Positions 21,080 through 32,802 of a stretch of DNA of 64,000 nucleotides are shown piece after piece. Source of the DNA: Solea solea (Eukaryota > Chordata > Actinopteri > Pleuronectiformes > Soleidae). The stretch is from the NCBI RefSeq assembly GCF_958295425.1, contig NC_081152.1, positions 23,010,015 to 23,074,014 of the forward strand, given 5' to 3'. Below the pieces are notes generated by a model that was not told where the DNA came from, made no database searches, and saw only the letters and a program-made list of their open reading frames with translations. Both the position numbers and the translations under genes were made by a program. Position 1 is the stretch's first letter, and each line of letters starts with the position of its first letter.

Positions 21080-22424
21080 ACAAAATGCATTGTATCTTTA
21101 TGTAAAGGAAAGTACATGGTGATACCATGGAAACAAACCACGCTTCCTTTTACAGTATAGTTCCACCTTTCTTACAGGGTAACTACTCTGTAAAACTCCG
21201 ATATCACCCCGATATTTACCTGATAATTATCAGGGAAATATGGGAGTTTTTGCCAGGTACCATGTTCAAAACTACACACCCTGATGGGTGGTAGAGGATT
21301 ATAATCTACAGTTACCAGGAAAGTACATGGTAATACCATGGAAACAAACCACGCTTCCTTTTACAGTTCAGTTCCACCTTCCTTACAGGGTTTTACCTGA
21401 TAATGTTTTGGAATGTACATGGTACACATTTCTAATTACTGGGTAAATACCAGTTAATATCTGCATAAATACATGGGGGTTATTGGGTAAATTGTAACTA
21501 CTGGGTAATTAGAAGGTCATTACTTAGTAAATAGTTGCAAGTTATCGGGTAAATTCTGGGTAATTACCAGGTAAATACCAGAGTCATTACTACCCTCACT
21601 GTCACTACACAGGTTGATTGGTAATACATAATCTATAATAATATCATAGTTCCTGGAGAAATACATGGTAGTTTGCAGTATATATCTAGTAAATACTAGC
21701 TAACTAGTTGGTATTTACCAGGTAAATATCAGAAAACTACCAGGTAAATATGTGATAATTTTTGAGTAACTACTCTGTAAAACTCCGATATCACCCCGAT
21801 ATTTACCTGATAATTATCAGGGAAATATGGGAGTTTTTGCCAGGTACCATGTTCAAAACTACACACCCTGTGATGGGTGGTAGAGGATTATAATCTCCAG
21901 TTACCAGGAAAGTACATGGTAATACCATGGAAACAAACCACGCTTCCTTTTACAGTACAGTTCCACCTTTCTTACAGGGTAACTACTCTGTAAAACTCCG
22001 ATATCACCCCGATATTTCCCTGATAAATATCAGGGAAATATGGGAGTTTTTGCCAGGTACCATGTTCAAAACTACATACCCTGATGGGTGGTAGAGGATT
22101 ATAATCTACAGTTACCGGGAAAGTACATGGTAATATCATTGAAACAAACCACGCGTCCTTTTACAGTACAGTTCCACCTTCCTTACAGGGTAATTCACAA
22201 GGTTTTACCTGATAATGTTTTGGAATGTACATGGTACACATTTCTAATTACTGGGTAAAAAACAGTTAATATCTGCATAAATACATGGGGGTTATTGGGT
22301 AAATTGTAACCACTGGGTAATAAGAAGGTCATTACTTAGTAAATAGTTGCAAGTTATCGGGTAAATTCTGGGTAATTACCAGGTAATTACCTGGTAATTA
22401 CTGGACCGTAAAAGGAAGGGTTAC
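21080..22424. repeat. Right inverted arm with TTTACC/GGTAAA iterons
   Basis: Inverted counterpart of 5820-7800, rearranged. A block starting 'actctgtaaaactccgatat' occurs three times (about 21184, 21769, 21986). The 'tttctaattactgggtaaa' block occurs twice (about 21430, 22240). It ends in the same terminal repeat as the left end. Internal duplication explains the different arm lengths. Confidence 0.75.
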
Positions 22425-22687
22425 TAGTTGGGGTAGTAGTATGTAGACTGCAACAGGACGTGTCAGAATGGTCAGTTATGAGCTCTGTTTGACCTTTTCT
22501 TAAAAATGAGTGTGTTTGTATGTCGGTTAAATACAGTCACTGACTAAATACGGCGACCGCTGGCCGCTGTTTGTGTAACTCACTGCTTATAAAACTCTAG
22601 ATTTGTTTCAGTAACTAGCATGCCACTCCCGTGTTCTCCATAGCAGTGGGAATGTCATAGCACCCTTTTTTATTATTAATTTTCTGG

Positions 22688-22984
22688 TCAGTCCAGAATG
22701 TGCTGACCAAGGTTCACAAAACAGTCTGATGTGAAGTGGTGCGAACACACAAACACACGTTTGCTGACTTTACCTGGCACATTAGCTTCAAATATAAAAT
22801 CCTCTGAGGCTGGAAGTTTGTGTAAAACACTGTGCTCCACTGTGCAGCCACCAACAGCACACTTGTCCCTCCAGGTTGACATAATACCGCTCTTCCTCCC
22901 TCGCCTGCACTCTCGCATTTTATAGGGACAAGGTAGAGCTAAGGTGGAGCTCTCGAAGTAAACTTCCTGGTGGGGTGGCAACAT
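22688..22984 (-). pseudogene. THAP-domain ORF of the Kolobok-like element
   Basis: A 98-residue ORF containing a C2CH THAP zinc finger: CAVGGC (C-x4-C), HKLP, then VFVCSHHFTSDCF (C-x2-H). THAP domains are the DNA-binding part of Kolobok and P-type transposases. The ORF stops shortly after the domain, with no catalytic domain visible, so this is a non-autonomous remnant. The copy at 28643-28828 has the same domain, truncated after CSHHF. Confidence 0.75.
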
Positions 22985-23037
22985 TCGCGGTGAAATTTAC
23001 ATCGTGTGTTTTATCTCCTATACTTACACTAAGGGAG

Positions 23038-23607
23038 TGAAGTATATGAACTAAGAAGAACACATTAACACAGCTAATGTTTAAATCCTTAAATGTATTG
23101 ATGATTGACAGTAAGTAAACATGAGACAAGAGGGTCTCTTGGACACATGACAAGTCAGACCATACGTTTTACAATAGGCATCTTGTATAGGACAGGAAGC
23201 TTGAGGGTCTGTCTTGGATATGGTTAGTTAGGAAATATAGATGTCTCTTGTTTGGTGATATTGTCCAATTTAAAGATCATGGGACAGTATGGTATATCTA
23301 GACCCAACTTGTTCTTCAAGTATGTTGCATTATGGAAACAGGAGAAAGGCGGGGGTCGAAACATGTGATGCCTGCAAATAAGAATGCTAGAAAATCTATA
23401 TAAGGTTAGTTTTGCTTTTCTGAGGCAGAATTTTTCGGAGATTCGGCAAGAACACATTCTCCCGAGCTGCTGCAGAGCTTGGTTCTGACGCCTGACTAAA
23501 TAAAATCCCTTTGTTCGGTACAAGTCCTGTGTCAGTGGGGTCTTTTCCTGCATCATCAACTCATCACCTATCGTTCATAAGAAGAAGGAAGCCTGACAAA
23601 AACGACA
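23038..23607 (+). mobile_element. Solo LTR-like insert in the Kolobok right half
   Basis: A 570-base segment absent from the other Kolobok copy, where 'acttacactaagg' continues directly to 'ggaccacgaaaa'. It has LTR-like organisation: TATATAA (23397-23403), AATAAA (23499-23504) followed by T/G-rich sequence, and TG...CA ends. Flanking bases (gggag/gggga) only partly match, so the exact boundary is uncertain. No coding sequence is present. Confidence 0.6.
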
Positions 23608-23732
23608 GGGGACCACGAAAAAAGGACAGAGTCCTCGTTTTTCACACTTTGGCGACTGGTAGGGCCTCCAGAGTCCCAAATATAAGTATTAAAATGATTA
23701 AAAGTTGATTTTGCATAATATGTCCCCTTTAA

Positions 23733-24059
23733 ATCTGGGCTGAAAAATCTGTTTTTCTTAGCCCTATAGTAGTCAATTGAAGACTTTGCGCATCATTTAG
23801 TACCAGTTTTCTGAGATGTGGCAAAAGTGTCATTTCTTTGGGACCTCAAGGACCTTGAATAAGAAATTGGTCCTAAATTGTAACTCACAATACCAAGAAA
23901 AAATATGTGCAACACCTTATGTAACTAGAATTTAACATATTTAAATTTAATATTTTTTAAATTTAGAACAATGAACACAAGAGCTTGAAACTGTGAAAAC
24001 TACAAATATTTTATATAGGTATCGTTACATTTTGACTGTCACATACTCCCTCTTAACAG
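23733..24059. other. Flank right of the split Kolobok element
   Basis: AT-rich DNA with no gene or recognisable element. Confidence 0.4.
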
Positions 24060-24327
24060 GAAGAAATCTCTGACAGAACCAGGCTCAGAGATGTGCAGTC
24101 ATCTGCCTCGACCGGTTGGGGTAAAAGGAAAATGGGGGACAGCGGAGAGGTGGGGGACAGAAAGGGGGGAGAGAAAGGACAAGATGGAGATGAGGTAGAG
24201 ACAGAAGAGAGAGAGACACCAGGAGCAGATACAAAAACAACTGTATCAAGTCACAAGTTTATACAGTCGATGATATCGACTTTTAATTAAAGCGCAATAA
24301 TAATGGTGATGAGATAGATATATATAT

Positions 24328-24372
<45 letters not shown>

Positions 24373-25010
24373 ATGGGTAGCCTCGAAAACTGGATCTTGA
24401 TCGCGCAACCTGCAAGATGAGAATACAGAGAAAGAGAGAGAGAGGGAAGGAAGGAAAGAGACAAACTAGGGAGAGAAAGAGACAAGGTTAATGACATATA
24501 AAAAGTCATATTCGTACCCTGAGTGTGAGAGAGTGAATGTGCGTGCACCACAGGAAAATCCCCCAGCAGTCTAGGTCTATAGCAGCATAACTAAGAGATG
24601 GTCCAGGTTTCCCTGAACCAGCTCTAACTATAAGCTTTATCAAAAAGGAAAGTTTTAAGTTTAACTTTAAATACAGAGAGTGTCCACCTCCCGAACTATC
24701 ATTGGAAGCTGGTTCCATAGGAGAGGAGCCTGGTAACTGAAGGCTCTGCCTCCCATTCTGCTCTTACAGACTCTGGGAACCACAAGTAAACCTGTATTTT
24801 GTGACCTAAGTGGTCTGTTAGGGTTATAAGGTAAGACTAGGTCTTTCAGGTATGAAGGGGCCTTACCATTAAGTGCTTTGTACGTGAGGAGGAGGATTTT
24901 AAATTGAATTCTAAACTGTACGGGGAGCCAGTGTAGAGAAGCTAACACTGGAGTTATGTTAGCCACCTGCTTTACCACAGATTTGATTTTCGATTCATCA
25001 GGCTGCAACG
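24060..25010 (-). mobile_element. 5'-truncated L2/Maui-like LINE
   Basis: The minus-strand frame (25008-24667) encodes the C-terminal end of an L2-type polyprotein (SLHWLPVQFRIQFKILLL, YLKDLVLPYNPNRPLRSQNT, PLLWNQLPMIVREVDTL). This continues degenerately toward 24550. The 3' region carries 'gagatttcttcctgttaaga' (minus), a signature of fish L2 3' UTRs. RT and endonuclease are missing. Confidence 0.75.
24316..24370. repeat. GATA/TA microsatellite
   Basis: (GATATATA)n grading into (TA)n inside the LINE 3' region. Confidence 0.9.
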
Positions 25011-25035
25011 ACCGGTCGTCCGCAGCCGCCCTTGC

Positions 25036-25525
25036 TTAGGTCTGATGCTTAATCTTGAGGCCAATCACAATCACCTTATTGAGTCTTCCCAGCGGTTCCA
25101 TCTCCTCCTCTCTGTTCCCCAGCTCCCGAAGCAGCTTGTCTTTTTTTGCATTCTCTTCCTGGAACTTTTTGACTTCCACTGTCACTCCCACCAACTTCTC
25201 TGTGAATTCGGTCATGCTTTCCTTAGTCTCCCCTCTTATCACCTTAATCTTATGGGAGATTAATCTCATCTCCCATCACCGCCATTCCTTCTTTCATCTC
25301 CGCCATTCCTTCGCTCATAGCTTCCAACATTTGGTCAGCTTTACTTTTCACCATTTTCTTCTCACTTGTTTTTTCTCTCCTTTTCTCCTTCAATAGTTCA
25401 CAAAACAAAAGTAAACCACAGGAGGTTAGTTCCAAGTTGAATCTCCAGAGAGTAAGGTCCCCAACGCAGAAGGTAGATCCACACCAACAGTTGATCATGT
25501 CTGAGCACTGAGGGAGAGTCTCCAC
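25036..25525 (-). pseudogene. LINE ORF1-like coiled-coil fragment, frameshifted
   Basis: Two minus-strand frames meet near 25258. The upstream one encodes ADQMLEAMSEGMAEMKEG; the downstream one encodes HKIKVIRGETKESMTEF, a long charged helix, then RLNKVIVIGLKI. The helix-rich composition and final motif resemble first ORFs of fish LINEs. It is separated from any intact ORF2, so it is a decayed fragment. Confidence 0.4.
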
Positions 25526-25529
25526 TCTG

Positions 25530-25822
25530 CTTAAATGCTCATCCTGGTGTCACATGGGCAGCAGGTGAATACATTCAGGCTTGATTGCAACTTGGTTGAG
25601 TCCTGGATGCGCAGAATGTCTCCATCTGGTGGCCGAGCTAGAGTGGAGCCTCAGGTCTGACAACCTGGTTGTTTGATTGAGAATGGTCTCTCCTCTGGAT
25701 ATGCATCGAGGAATACCAAGCACATTCCAAGTAGTCATCACGTTTTTGGTGAAGGCTTTCCTGCGCAACTTGAACTGCATCATCCTGTAGACTGTGAATC
25801 ACTTCCTGGGCTGCAGCAGAGA
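25530..25822. other. Unassigned stretch
   Basis: No supported gene; a 77-residue minus-strand frame has no recognisable motif. Confidence 0.3.
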
Positions 25823-25925
25823 ATCAGAATCAGAATCAGAATCAGAAAACTTTATTGTCATTGTCCAACTCGCATTGCACAACGAAATTTAAAGTGTCCA
25901 CATTCAGTGCCAGTATGGAAAAACA
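25823..25925 (-). mobile_element. Retroposon tail with (AGAATC)n
   Basis: Four AGAATC units, then 'actttattgtcattgtccaa' and 'gcacaacgaaattt'. On the minus strand this reads as a 3' end, ACAATGACAATAAAG, followed by a short tandem repeat, typical of non-LTR retroposons that end in microsatellite tails. Confidence 0.55.
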
Positions 25926-26960
25926 CGTATCTTCTTCTTCTTCTTTTCCTTTCGGCTGCTCCCTTCAGGGGTCGCCACAGCGAATCAACCTCCTCCATCT
26001 CACCCTGTTCTCTGTATCCATCTCTCTCACACCAACTAACTTCATGTCCTCTTTCACTACATCCATAAACCTTCTCTTTGGTCTTCCTCTGGACCTCCTG
26101 CCTGGCAGTTCCAACCCCAGCATCCTTCTACCAATATACTCACTATCCCTCCTCTGTACATGACCAAACCATCTCATTCTGGCCTCTCTGACCTTATCTC
26201 CAAAACATCTAACATGTGCTGTTCCTCTGATTGACTCATTCCTCATCCTATCCATCTTCGTCACTCCCAAAGAGAACCTCAACATCTTCATCTCTGCTAC
26301 CTCCAGCTCTGCTTCCTGTCTTTTCCTCAGTGCCACTGTCTCTAGACCATACAGCATCGCTGGTCTCACCACTGTCTTGTATATCTTTCCTTTCATTCTG
26401 GCTGATACTCGTTTATCACACATTACCCCTGTGTCACGGCCCTTGGCTGTGACGTCCTGCCACAAGTGTTTGTCATGTGTTGAGTATGCAGAAGACGTGT
26501 GCCATCCCTTGCTCCTGATTGGTGGCTCTGGTTCCTGCCTGGTCTTCCTCCACCAATTCACCTTCCTTCCCCTGGCCTGCCTGTTCTCCTGCACTGTGAT
26601 TGGGTCACCCTGCTCCAGCTTCACCTACCCAATCCTGCCTCAGCTCGTCTAGTCACACCTGTTAAAAATCAGCAGCAGAGAGTCACTCGTGGGCACTGTG
26701 CTTTCATGTGAGCAGTTGACCCCTTTGTCGCTCTGTTTTGGTAGCAGTTTTTGAGTATTCACTTTGATATTTGTGAGTTTTGACTGTCGTGAGTACTAGT
26801 TTGTTTGTTTGCCACTTTGGCTCGGCCTGCGCGCCAGATTTTGAGTTAAGATATTCCTTTTGGTTTTAAGTGTGTGTGCTCTATGTTGACGGCCCTGAGC
26901 CTGTATTTTGTTTAGTGCTGAACCCTGTCCTTGTTACATTGGACTTAGGGGTGCTATTCC

Positions 26961-27590
26961 CCAGCCAACATGTACATGTGGGCCCCATATGGGTTACAAA
27001 TGGGCCGCAGGGGTACCAAGTGGGCATGGGCTTGAACCGGGCAAATTGTGTGGGTCCCATAAGGGATATGAGTAGGCAAAGTGGGCATGGAGTATAAGTA
27101 GGCAAGTTATGTGGGCCCCATGTGGGTTACCTAACATGAGACCCACATGGAAAGCCCATGTTGGGCCACTGTAAGGGCCCCATAGGGGATATAAGTGGGC
27201 AGAGTGGGCATGGGGCGGAACTGGGAATCATTTATTGGGCCCCATATGGTTCCTTACACATGGGTCCCATATAGTCAGCCCATGTGGGCTGACCATATGG
27301 GTCTCATAAGGGATATGAGTAGGCAAAGTGGGCGTGGGATGGAAGTAGGCAAGTTATATGCCCCCAATATGGATTACCTAACATGAGACCCACATTGAAA
27401 GCCCATGTGGGGCTACTGTAAGGGCCCCATAGGGGATATGAGTGGGCATGGGGTGGAACTTGGAAACAATAACTGGGACCCATGCTGCTTCAGTAACATG
27501 GGCCCCACATGGTAATCCCATGTTGGTGGACTCTTTAGGGATATAAGTAGCAGAGTGGGAATGGGATGGAACTGGGTAAAATTATCTAGG
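26961..27590. repeat. Left subterminal GGGCCCCATA/TGGG repeats
   Basis: Repeated words such as 'gggccccat', 'catatgggt', 'agtgggcatggg' and 'gacccacatg' recur about every 100-230 bases in both orientations. Similar words occur at the right end (34330-34410). Confidence 0.7.
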
Positions 27591-28008
27591 TTCAATAAAG
27601 TGATTAAGTTTTCTTTTTGTACAATAGTATCCCTGAATGTAAATTTAAAACTAAACTAAAGTTTTATATGCACAGGACCAACTCCATCCTGGTTACCTGG
27701 TGCAAGTTTAAATTGCTTTGGCAAATTAAATGTTTCCAATTTTTTTTTTGAAAAGCCTGCTTTTTGAGGCCTTAGGAGCATGTTGGAGGGATGGGACCCA
27801 TGTAGACTCCAAGGAGGGCTGAATTGGGACCTGTGTTTGCTTGGTAAGACCCCCAAACTGCCAGAAACCTTGTAGACCCTGTTCATTTCCACTCCAAAAA
27901 CATGTCAAATTAAATTTGCCTCCTGCTGGGCCTACTGCTGGGCCTACTGAGATACTAAAGTGCTCACATTTTGTTCACGTGGTCCTGGGGAGCAGATTTG
28001 GCATTTAA
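27591..28008. other. Interior of the 7.5-kb element
   Basis: No coding signature. The sequence leads directly into the TTAA of the second Kolobok copy. Confidence 0.35.
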
Positions 28009-29098
28009 AGGGGACATATTATACCCTATTCCCCCATTAAAATAGTTCCCTGGTGTCCTAATGAACATGTCAGTGACATGCCTTGGTCAAAATACCATAA
28101 GGATGAAGCATCATAGCAGTTCAATAACCCTGCTAAACCCGCCCCTTTCAGAACGCTCGGTTTTCGTGCATGGTCCCTTTATATGCAAATGAGACACAGG
28201 CAAACACACACCCACTTCTTCCAGGGGGTTTCTGATTTGTCCTCTTTACAGCGCTTTACAGCTCTATTCGTCTCCCCCTCCCTCCACTAGTTCTCTGACA
28301 ATATCAACATGGCAGCGTGCGCAGAAAACAGCGAGTGCCGTCACATGAAGAGACGTCCTACATAAGGATCGAGCCGAACAGTGCCGAACTGTAAATCAGT
28401 TAAAAACACTTAGGGACAGCACCGCTGATCGCCAGCGGTGAGCTGCATAAACAGCTGCTGTATGTGACTGTATCAGACTGAGTCTGTGCTCCGGTCATGG
28501 AGGACGTACTGAAAAATATTTTTAATTAGGACAGAATGGTCAGTTATGAGCTCTATGTGACCTTTTCTTAACAATGTGTGTGTTTGTACGTCGGTGAAAT
28601 ACGTTCGCTGACTAAATACGGCGACCGCTGGCCACAGTCTGATTAGAAGTGGTGCGAACACACAAACACACGTTTGCTGACTTTATCCGGCACATCAGCT
28701 TCATATATAAAATCCTCTGAGGCTGGAAGTTTGTGTAAAACACTGTGCTCCACAGTGCAGCCACCAACAGCACACTTGTCCCTCCACGTTGACATAATAC
28801 TGTCTTCCTCCCTCGCCTGCACTCTCACATTTTATAGGGACAAGGTGGAGCTAAGGTGGAGCTCTCGGAGTAAACTTACTGGTGGGGCGGTAACATTCGC
28901 GGTGAAATGCGCATGCTGCCGTCATAAGTGCAGGGAATTCAACATAGAGTGTTTTATCGCCTATACTTACACTAAGGGGGACCACGAAAACATGACTGAG
29001 TATTCTTTTTTCACACTTTGGCGACTGGTAGGGCCTCCAGAGTCCCAAATATAAGTATTGAAATGGTTAAAAAGTTGATTTTGCATAATATGTCCCCT
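28009..29098. mobile_element. Complete non-autonomous Kolobok-like element (1.09 kb)
   Basis: Termini AGGGGACATATTAT and ATAATATGTCCCCT are 14-bp perfect inverted repeats flanked by TTAA (28005-28008 and 29099-29102). The right half matches the split copy at 22470-23728. It carries only a partial THAP ORF and no catalytic domain. Confidence 0.85.
28643..28828 (-). pseudogene. Truncated THAP-domain ORF
   Basis: 61 residues with the same THAP motifs as 22688-22984 (DKCAVGGC, HKLP, VFVCSHHF), ended by a stop immediately after CSHHF. That removes the conserved DCF of the domain. Confidence 0.7.
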
Positions 29099-29102
29099 TT
29101 AA

Positions 29103-30445
29103 ATGTTGAGCACAAAGTTATGCTCACCCCAAATTTGCAGGAATTTTGTCAAATTTTAAAGGGCTGCAGTTCGGGGCCCAGAGCATATGGCCCCAAATTT
29201 TGGGTACATACTCTTGGCCGCAGGATTTAGCAAACGAAATTTGATGGATGTACGTATTCAGGAAAAATGTTCCTCTTTTTTTAGAGCACAAAGGGTCTCG
29301 GACTTAGACACTTGCAAGACGCAGTCTCAGAAATGAGTTTTGAGATCTTTTTTTTTTTTTTTTAAGCTTCTGGGGGGGCTGAGGCATATTTCAATCCACA
29401 CTTGCTTCAGGGCAGGTGATACATATATTAGGTTGTGTGAAATGTTCCACACATGTTCCGGAACATATTCTCAGCAGGGGGTGCTGAGAAAAACAAAACC
29501 TCAGCGCTGTACTTAACTCGCAAGTCACTACATTGATTAACAAATATAGGATATATACTGCAGCATGAGTGGGGAAAAGGCTAAACCAGACACAGTTTAC
29601 AATTCAAGCTGCTTTCCCTTCAGCAGCCATGCGCAGATGTCCAGTAACAGTGTTTTGATCCTCGACCTGGCTGCAACAAATGCCTCAGTTCTTTATAATA
29701 AAAAAAAGCGTGAAGAGAAACTTCATCGTGCTCCTCGCAACTAAACTGCGCTCTGTCCACATCATCGCAAAAGCCCGAAACGTCATGGTGCGCAAGCCCC
29801 GACAGGAGTGGCAAGAGATGGGGAAAAGAAAGCAGTGAAATGCTTTGATAGAAGTAATTAATTTCTACTGAGCTATAAATGAAAAATTAAATAAATAAAA
29901 ATAAATAAAATAAAAGTTAATTATCTGTAATTTTAAGAGCAGATTCAATTTCTGTTCATCAATTAACACATTTTCTCCCTTGGCAGAACATATTTTGCTT
30001 CCTCATATTTACTATCACCTATATTCACATTACACATCTATTTATTTTCACTTTTTTCATTTTCATTTCATTTAAATTATATCCAAAATAATAATAATAA
30101 CGGTTAAAATGACTGCTATGGTATCAATAAATATACCATTAATTAATTAATTAATTAATTATTTGGTTAATAAAACAATATTAATAATCTATTTTTGAAT
30201 AAAAATGAGTTATTATTTTTCAGGGCACAAGTTTTGGGCTTTAAATTTAAATATGTTTCTTAAAAACATACTTCTAGATCCAAGATCAGCTGGCATATTC
30301 ATTGCTCCATAGTTTATGTGCAGGAACATTGTGTTTGACAAATGGTGTGATGGATTCTAAAAAGGCAGTCGCTGTGGCCTCCTAGAAATTAGGAGTTTAA
30401 TTGCGCAATAACGGTCACACTGCGCACTTTTATTTTGAATTTCTT
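29103..30445. other. Non-coding interior of the 7.5-kb element
   Basis: Contains a 16-T run (about 29349), an ATTA tetranucleotide run (about 30140-30165) and AT-rich DNA. No gene is supported. Confidence 0.4.
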
Positions 30446-30505
30446 CCTGCGCCGGGAAGAACAGCGCCAACAGCAGCAAAGAGCAGCAGCACACTTTCGA
30501 CACTG
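30446..30505 (+). promoter_or_regulatory. Possible first (non-coding) exon and donor
   Basis: A CAG-rich segment ending 'ttcgacactg' is followed by GTGAGT at 30506, a strong donor, in a more CpG-rich neighbourhood (30440-30960). It is consistent with the promoter-proximal exon of the gene inside the 7.5-kb element. Inference from splice signal and composition only. Confidence 0.3.
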
Positions 30506-32571
30506 GTGAGTAGCATACCTGTCTCTCTATTATGAAAAAACCTTGTATTAACCTATCGAAGTATTGTGAGCTCAGACACTGGGGAATTTGCAAAAATGCT
30601 TGTTTGAACTCAACTAATTTTCTAGTGAGTGTTTTAGCTAGCTTTAGCTAATGTTAGACTAATATTAGCTAAAACTTAGCTAAAACCGCTCCCTATACGC
30701 AGAGTACGCAAAGCGCATAGGTCCCCGAGTACCTGGTGCATGTCGCACGGCTGAACGAAGCTCAGCGCGCAGGTTATGCAGCAGCCGCAGCCTGGCTCGC
30801 AGACTCGCCGCAATTCTTGGGCAAAGGTTTACACAAAAGGCGCGCTGCAACGTCACACGGCTCGCATCTGATAACAGGTGCGAGCGCACCTGACCTCCAC
30901 GTTACGGAGGCAGGACAAAAGTCATGCAAAGTGCGCCAAAGCACGAATCCATTGCGGCGTCTTTGAGTATATGGTGTCAAAGAGAAGATTTTTTTCTCTA
31001 TGCAGCTTCTCTCTCTCATTTACTTAGAGCCACTGGCCAACATATCTCAATATTCTATTACTTAATATATACAGTTTTATATACAATGTATGTAAAATGT
31101 GAATTTTTAAATTGCAAAGGCTTGAGTGGAACTATTTTGCTGCCAGGAAATGTCGTTTTGCACTTTTGTAAAGCCTCCTGCAGCTGCTGAGAATGCACAT
31201 ACAATTTAGTATTGCACACTGTCCAGTAATACAGTTCTGCATAGTATACAGTATAGTTTAGGGAAAATATTTTGTTTAGGACAATAAGGTAGTTTTTGAG
31301 TGTGTGAAAAATAGTCTGGTGTGTGTGTGTTTGTTTGTTTGTTTGTTTAGACCATGTTACTTCCTTTATAACTTATTTATGCGCATAATTATTTTTCTTC
31401 CTCATTGGAGTCTGCAGTTATTATTACTGATGTTAAGAATGCTTTATATGTTACTTATTACTTTATATATTGCTGATGGTGTTGCTGTTGTTCTATAACC
31501 TTAATATATACATTTTCATATGTGTATTTAAGGTCAATTTTAAAATGAATAGTAAAGATTTGAGTGGAACTTAGAGGCATTATAAACAATTTCATATACA
31601 AAAATGCAAGCTGTATTAGCTCAGCAGCCACGACTTTTTGTTGTTGTTGCTGCTGCTTTTTTACAAGCTGTGTAAGCAGTGATGAAGCTAGTGTTACATT
31701 AAATTAATTGTTCAAGCTATATCCATTTCATCTGATTTCGAGGCTTTGCGGTATTTGTTTTTCCCAAGAGTTCAGGTATGCATTTTAAGAAAATGCTGTC
31801 ATTCCCATTCACAGGAGTCGGTGGAATCCCAAGTTGGATTCATCTTAGAAGGCTCCATTTTATTACTGGGATCTTGTTTGTGTACTTCATAATGTGTGTG
31901 GCGGGTCCGGCTGTGGAGCAATGACAATGTTTGTTCATCATGAACATTTTAAAAAAACCTTTAAGTAAGATGCTCTTAATGTTTGTATTGTTCTGATAAT
32001 TGTACGTATAATATTTAATATAATATAATTATAGGCTAGTGTACACTGTTTGACTGAGAGGGGAAAAAAGGAGTCTGTAAAATGCATTTATTTTATCTGA
32101 TTTTATTTTATTTAATTATTTAAAACATGTTTAAAAATTATATTTCTAGGCTGGTGATATAGTTTTCATCTACAAGTGCATTAAAATTGTGAATTTCACC
32201 TGAAATTTTATTTTTGGTGGGTGAATGTTAACCCCCTGTGCAAAAACATAAATTATAAAAATTGCCTCCTGTTGGCTTCTCTCAACCATTGTCTTCCTGT
32301 CACATTTAGATTTGTCCAGATCACAGTTCTTCACTGTTGGAAACAGGAAAGTAATTTGAATGTACTAGTTTACCATATGCACAATCTGTTGTCAGTTCAT
32401 GCTCATTTGTCATTTTCGGTTCTGATATTATTGCTCAAAAATTGTAGTACGCCACGTGAAGTGCATGATGGTGGACCGTTACTACCTCCCTCTGCTCAGT
32501 TTCATGCATTCTGTAAGCATGTGTGTGTTTGGGCCATTGGAACACATTTTTCGGGTTTCACAGGGTTTACA
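30506..32571. other. Putative intron sequence
   Basis: Between the possible first exon and the hAT-like exon. It contains repeated 'gctaa' words (30630-30690) and AT-rich DNA. No supported coding region. Confidence 0.3.
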
Positions 32572-32802
32572 GCGGACAAATTGGTACGCTTTATTTACAA
32601 AGACATGAAACCGATCAACATCTCACAGAGTTCGGGTCTCAAATACTTCATCCAGGAGCTTGAGCCAAGGTACACTGTTCTTAGCCGTAAGAGACAGAAT
32701 TGCCACGGAGGCATATGTGACAGCGTTATTATATTAACGCCGTCGCGAGGCACCTGCAGTCTGCCAGTGTCCCATGCATGGCACAGTGGACAGAATGTAT
32801 AG
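32572..32802 (+). pseudogene. hAT transposase-like exon fragment
   Basis: After an acceptor (agggtttacag) the frame reads ADKLVRFIYKDMKPINISQS, then LEPRYTVLSRK. This matches the N-terminal core of hAT transposases of the ZBED type ('...I.KD..P...V...GF...L..LEPRY..PSR'). Beyond that the frame loses similarity. No BED finger or catalytic region is nearby, so this is a remnant. Confidence 0.5.

Larger units (their letters stand above)
5820..22424. mobile_element. 16.6-kb Merlin-like composite transposon with companion gene
   Basis: Both ends carry a perfect inverted repeat of about 40 bases beginning GTAACCCTTCCTTTTACGG (5820 onward; inverted ending at 22424). They continue inward into long related inverted arms. 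Between the arms are a Merlin/ISXO2-type transposase gene (minus) and a CCDC106-like gene (plus), transcribed divergently. Both flanks are Kolobok sequence, showing insertion into that element. The target-site duplication is unclear: a 5-base 'agttg' is present on both sides (5811-5815 and 22426-22430) a few bases outside the inverted repeats, whereas 8-9 bp is usual for Merlin. Later insertions are Gypsy (9527-14746), a solo LTR (17298-18027) and a retroposon (about 6068-6480). Confidence 0.7.
5582..23728. mobile_element. Kolobok-like DNA transposon split by a large insertion
   Basis: The left terminus 'aggtcccatattatacc' at 5582 and the right terminus 'ataatatgtcccct' ending at 23728 are inverted repeats. 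Both are flanked by TTAA (5578-5581 and 23729-23732). The second copy at 28009-29098 has the same ends and TTAA flanks and is only 1.09 kb. The left portion (5582-5819) matches 28009-28150 until about 5730. The right portion matches from about 22470 ('gaatggtcagttatgagctc'). TTAA duplication plus a THAP-domain ORF points to Kolobok. The 16.6 kb in between is a later insertion. Confidence 0.72.

Noticed and set aside
5820..22424. Possibility that the 16.6-kb unit is a Polinton or a Teratorn-like virus-transposon fusion
   Set aside because: No DNA polymerase, capsid, packaging ATPase or herpesvirus-type genes are visible. The extra length comes from arms, introns and later LTR insertions.
23038..23607. 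Part of the Kolobok element's own interior
   Set aside because: The second Kolobok copy is continuous across this point, so the segment is a later insertion.
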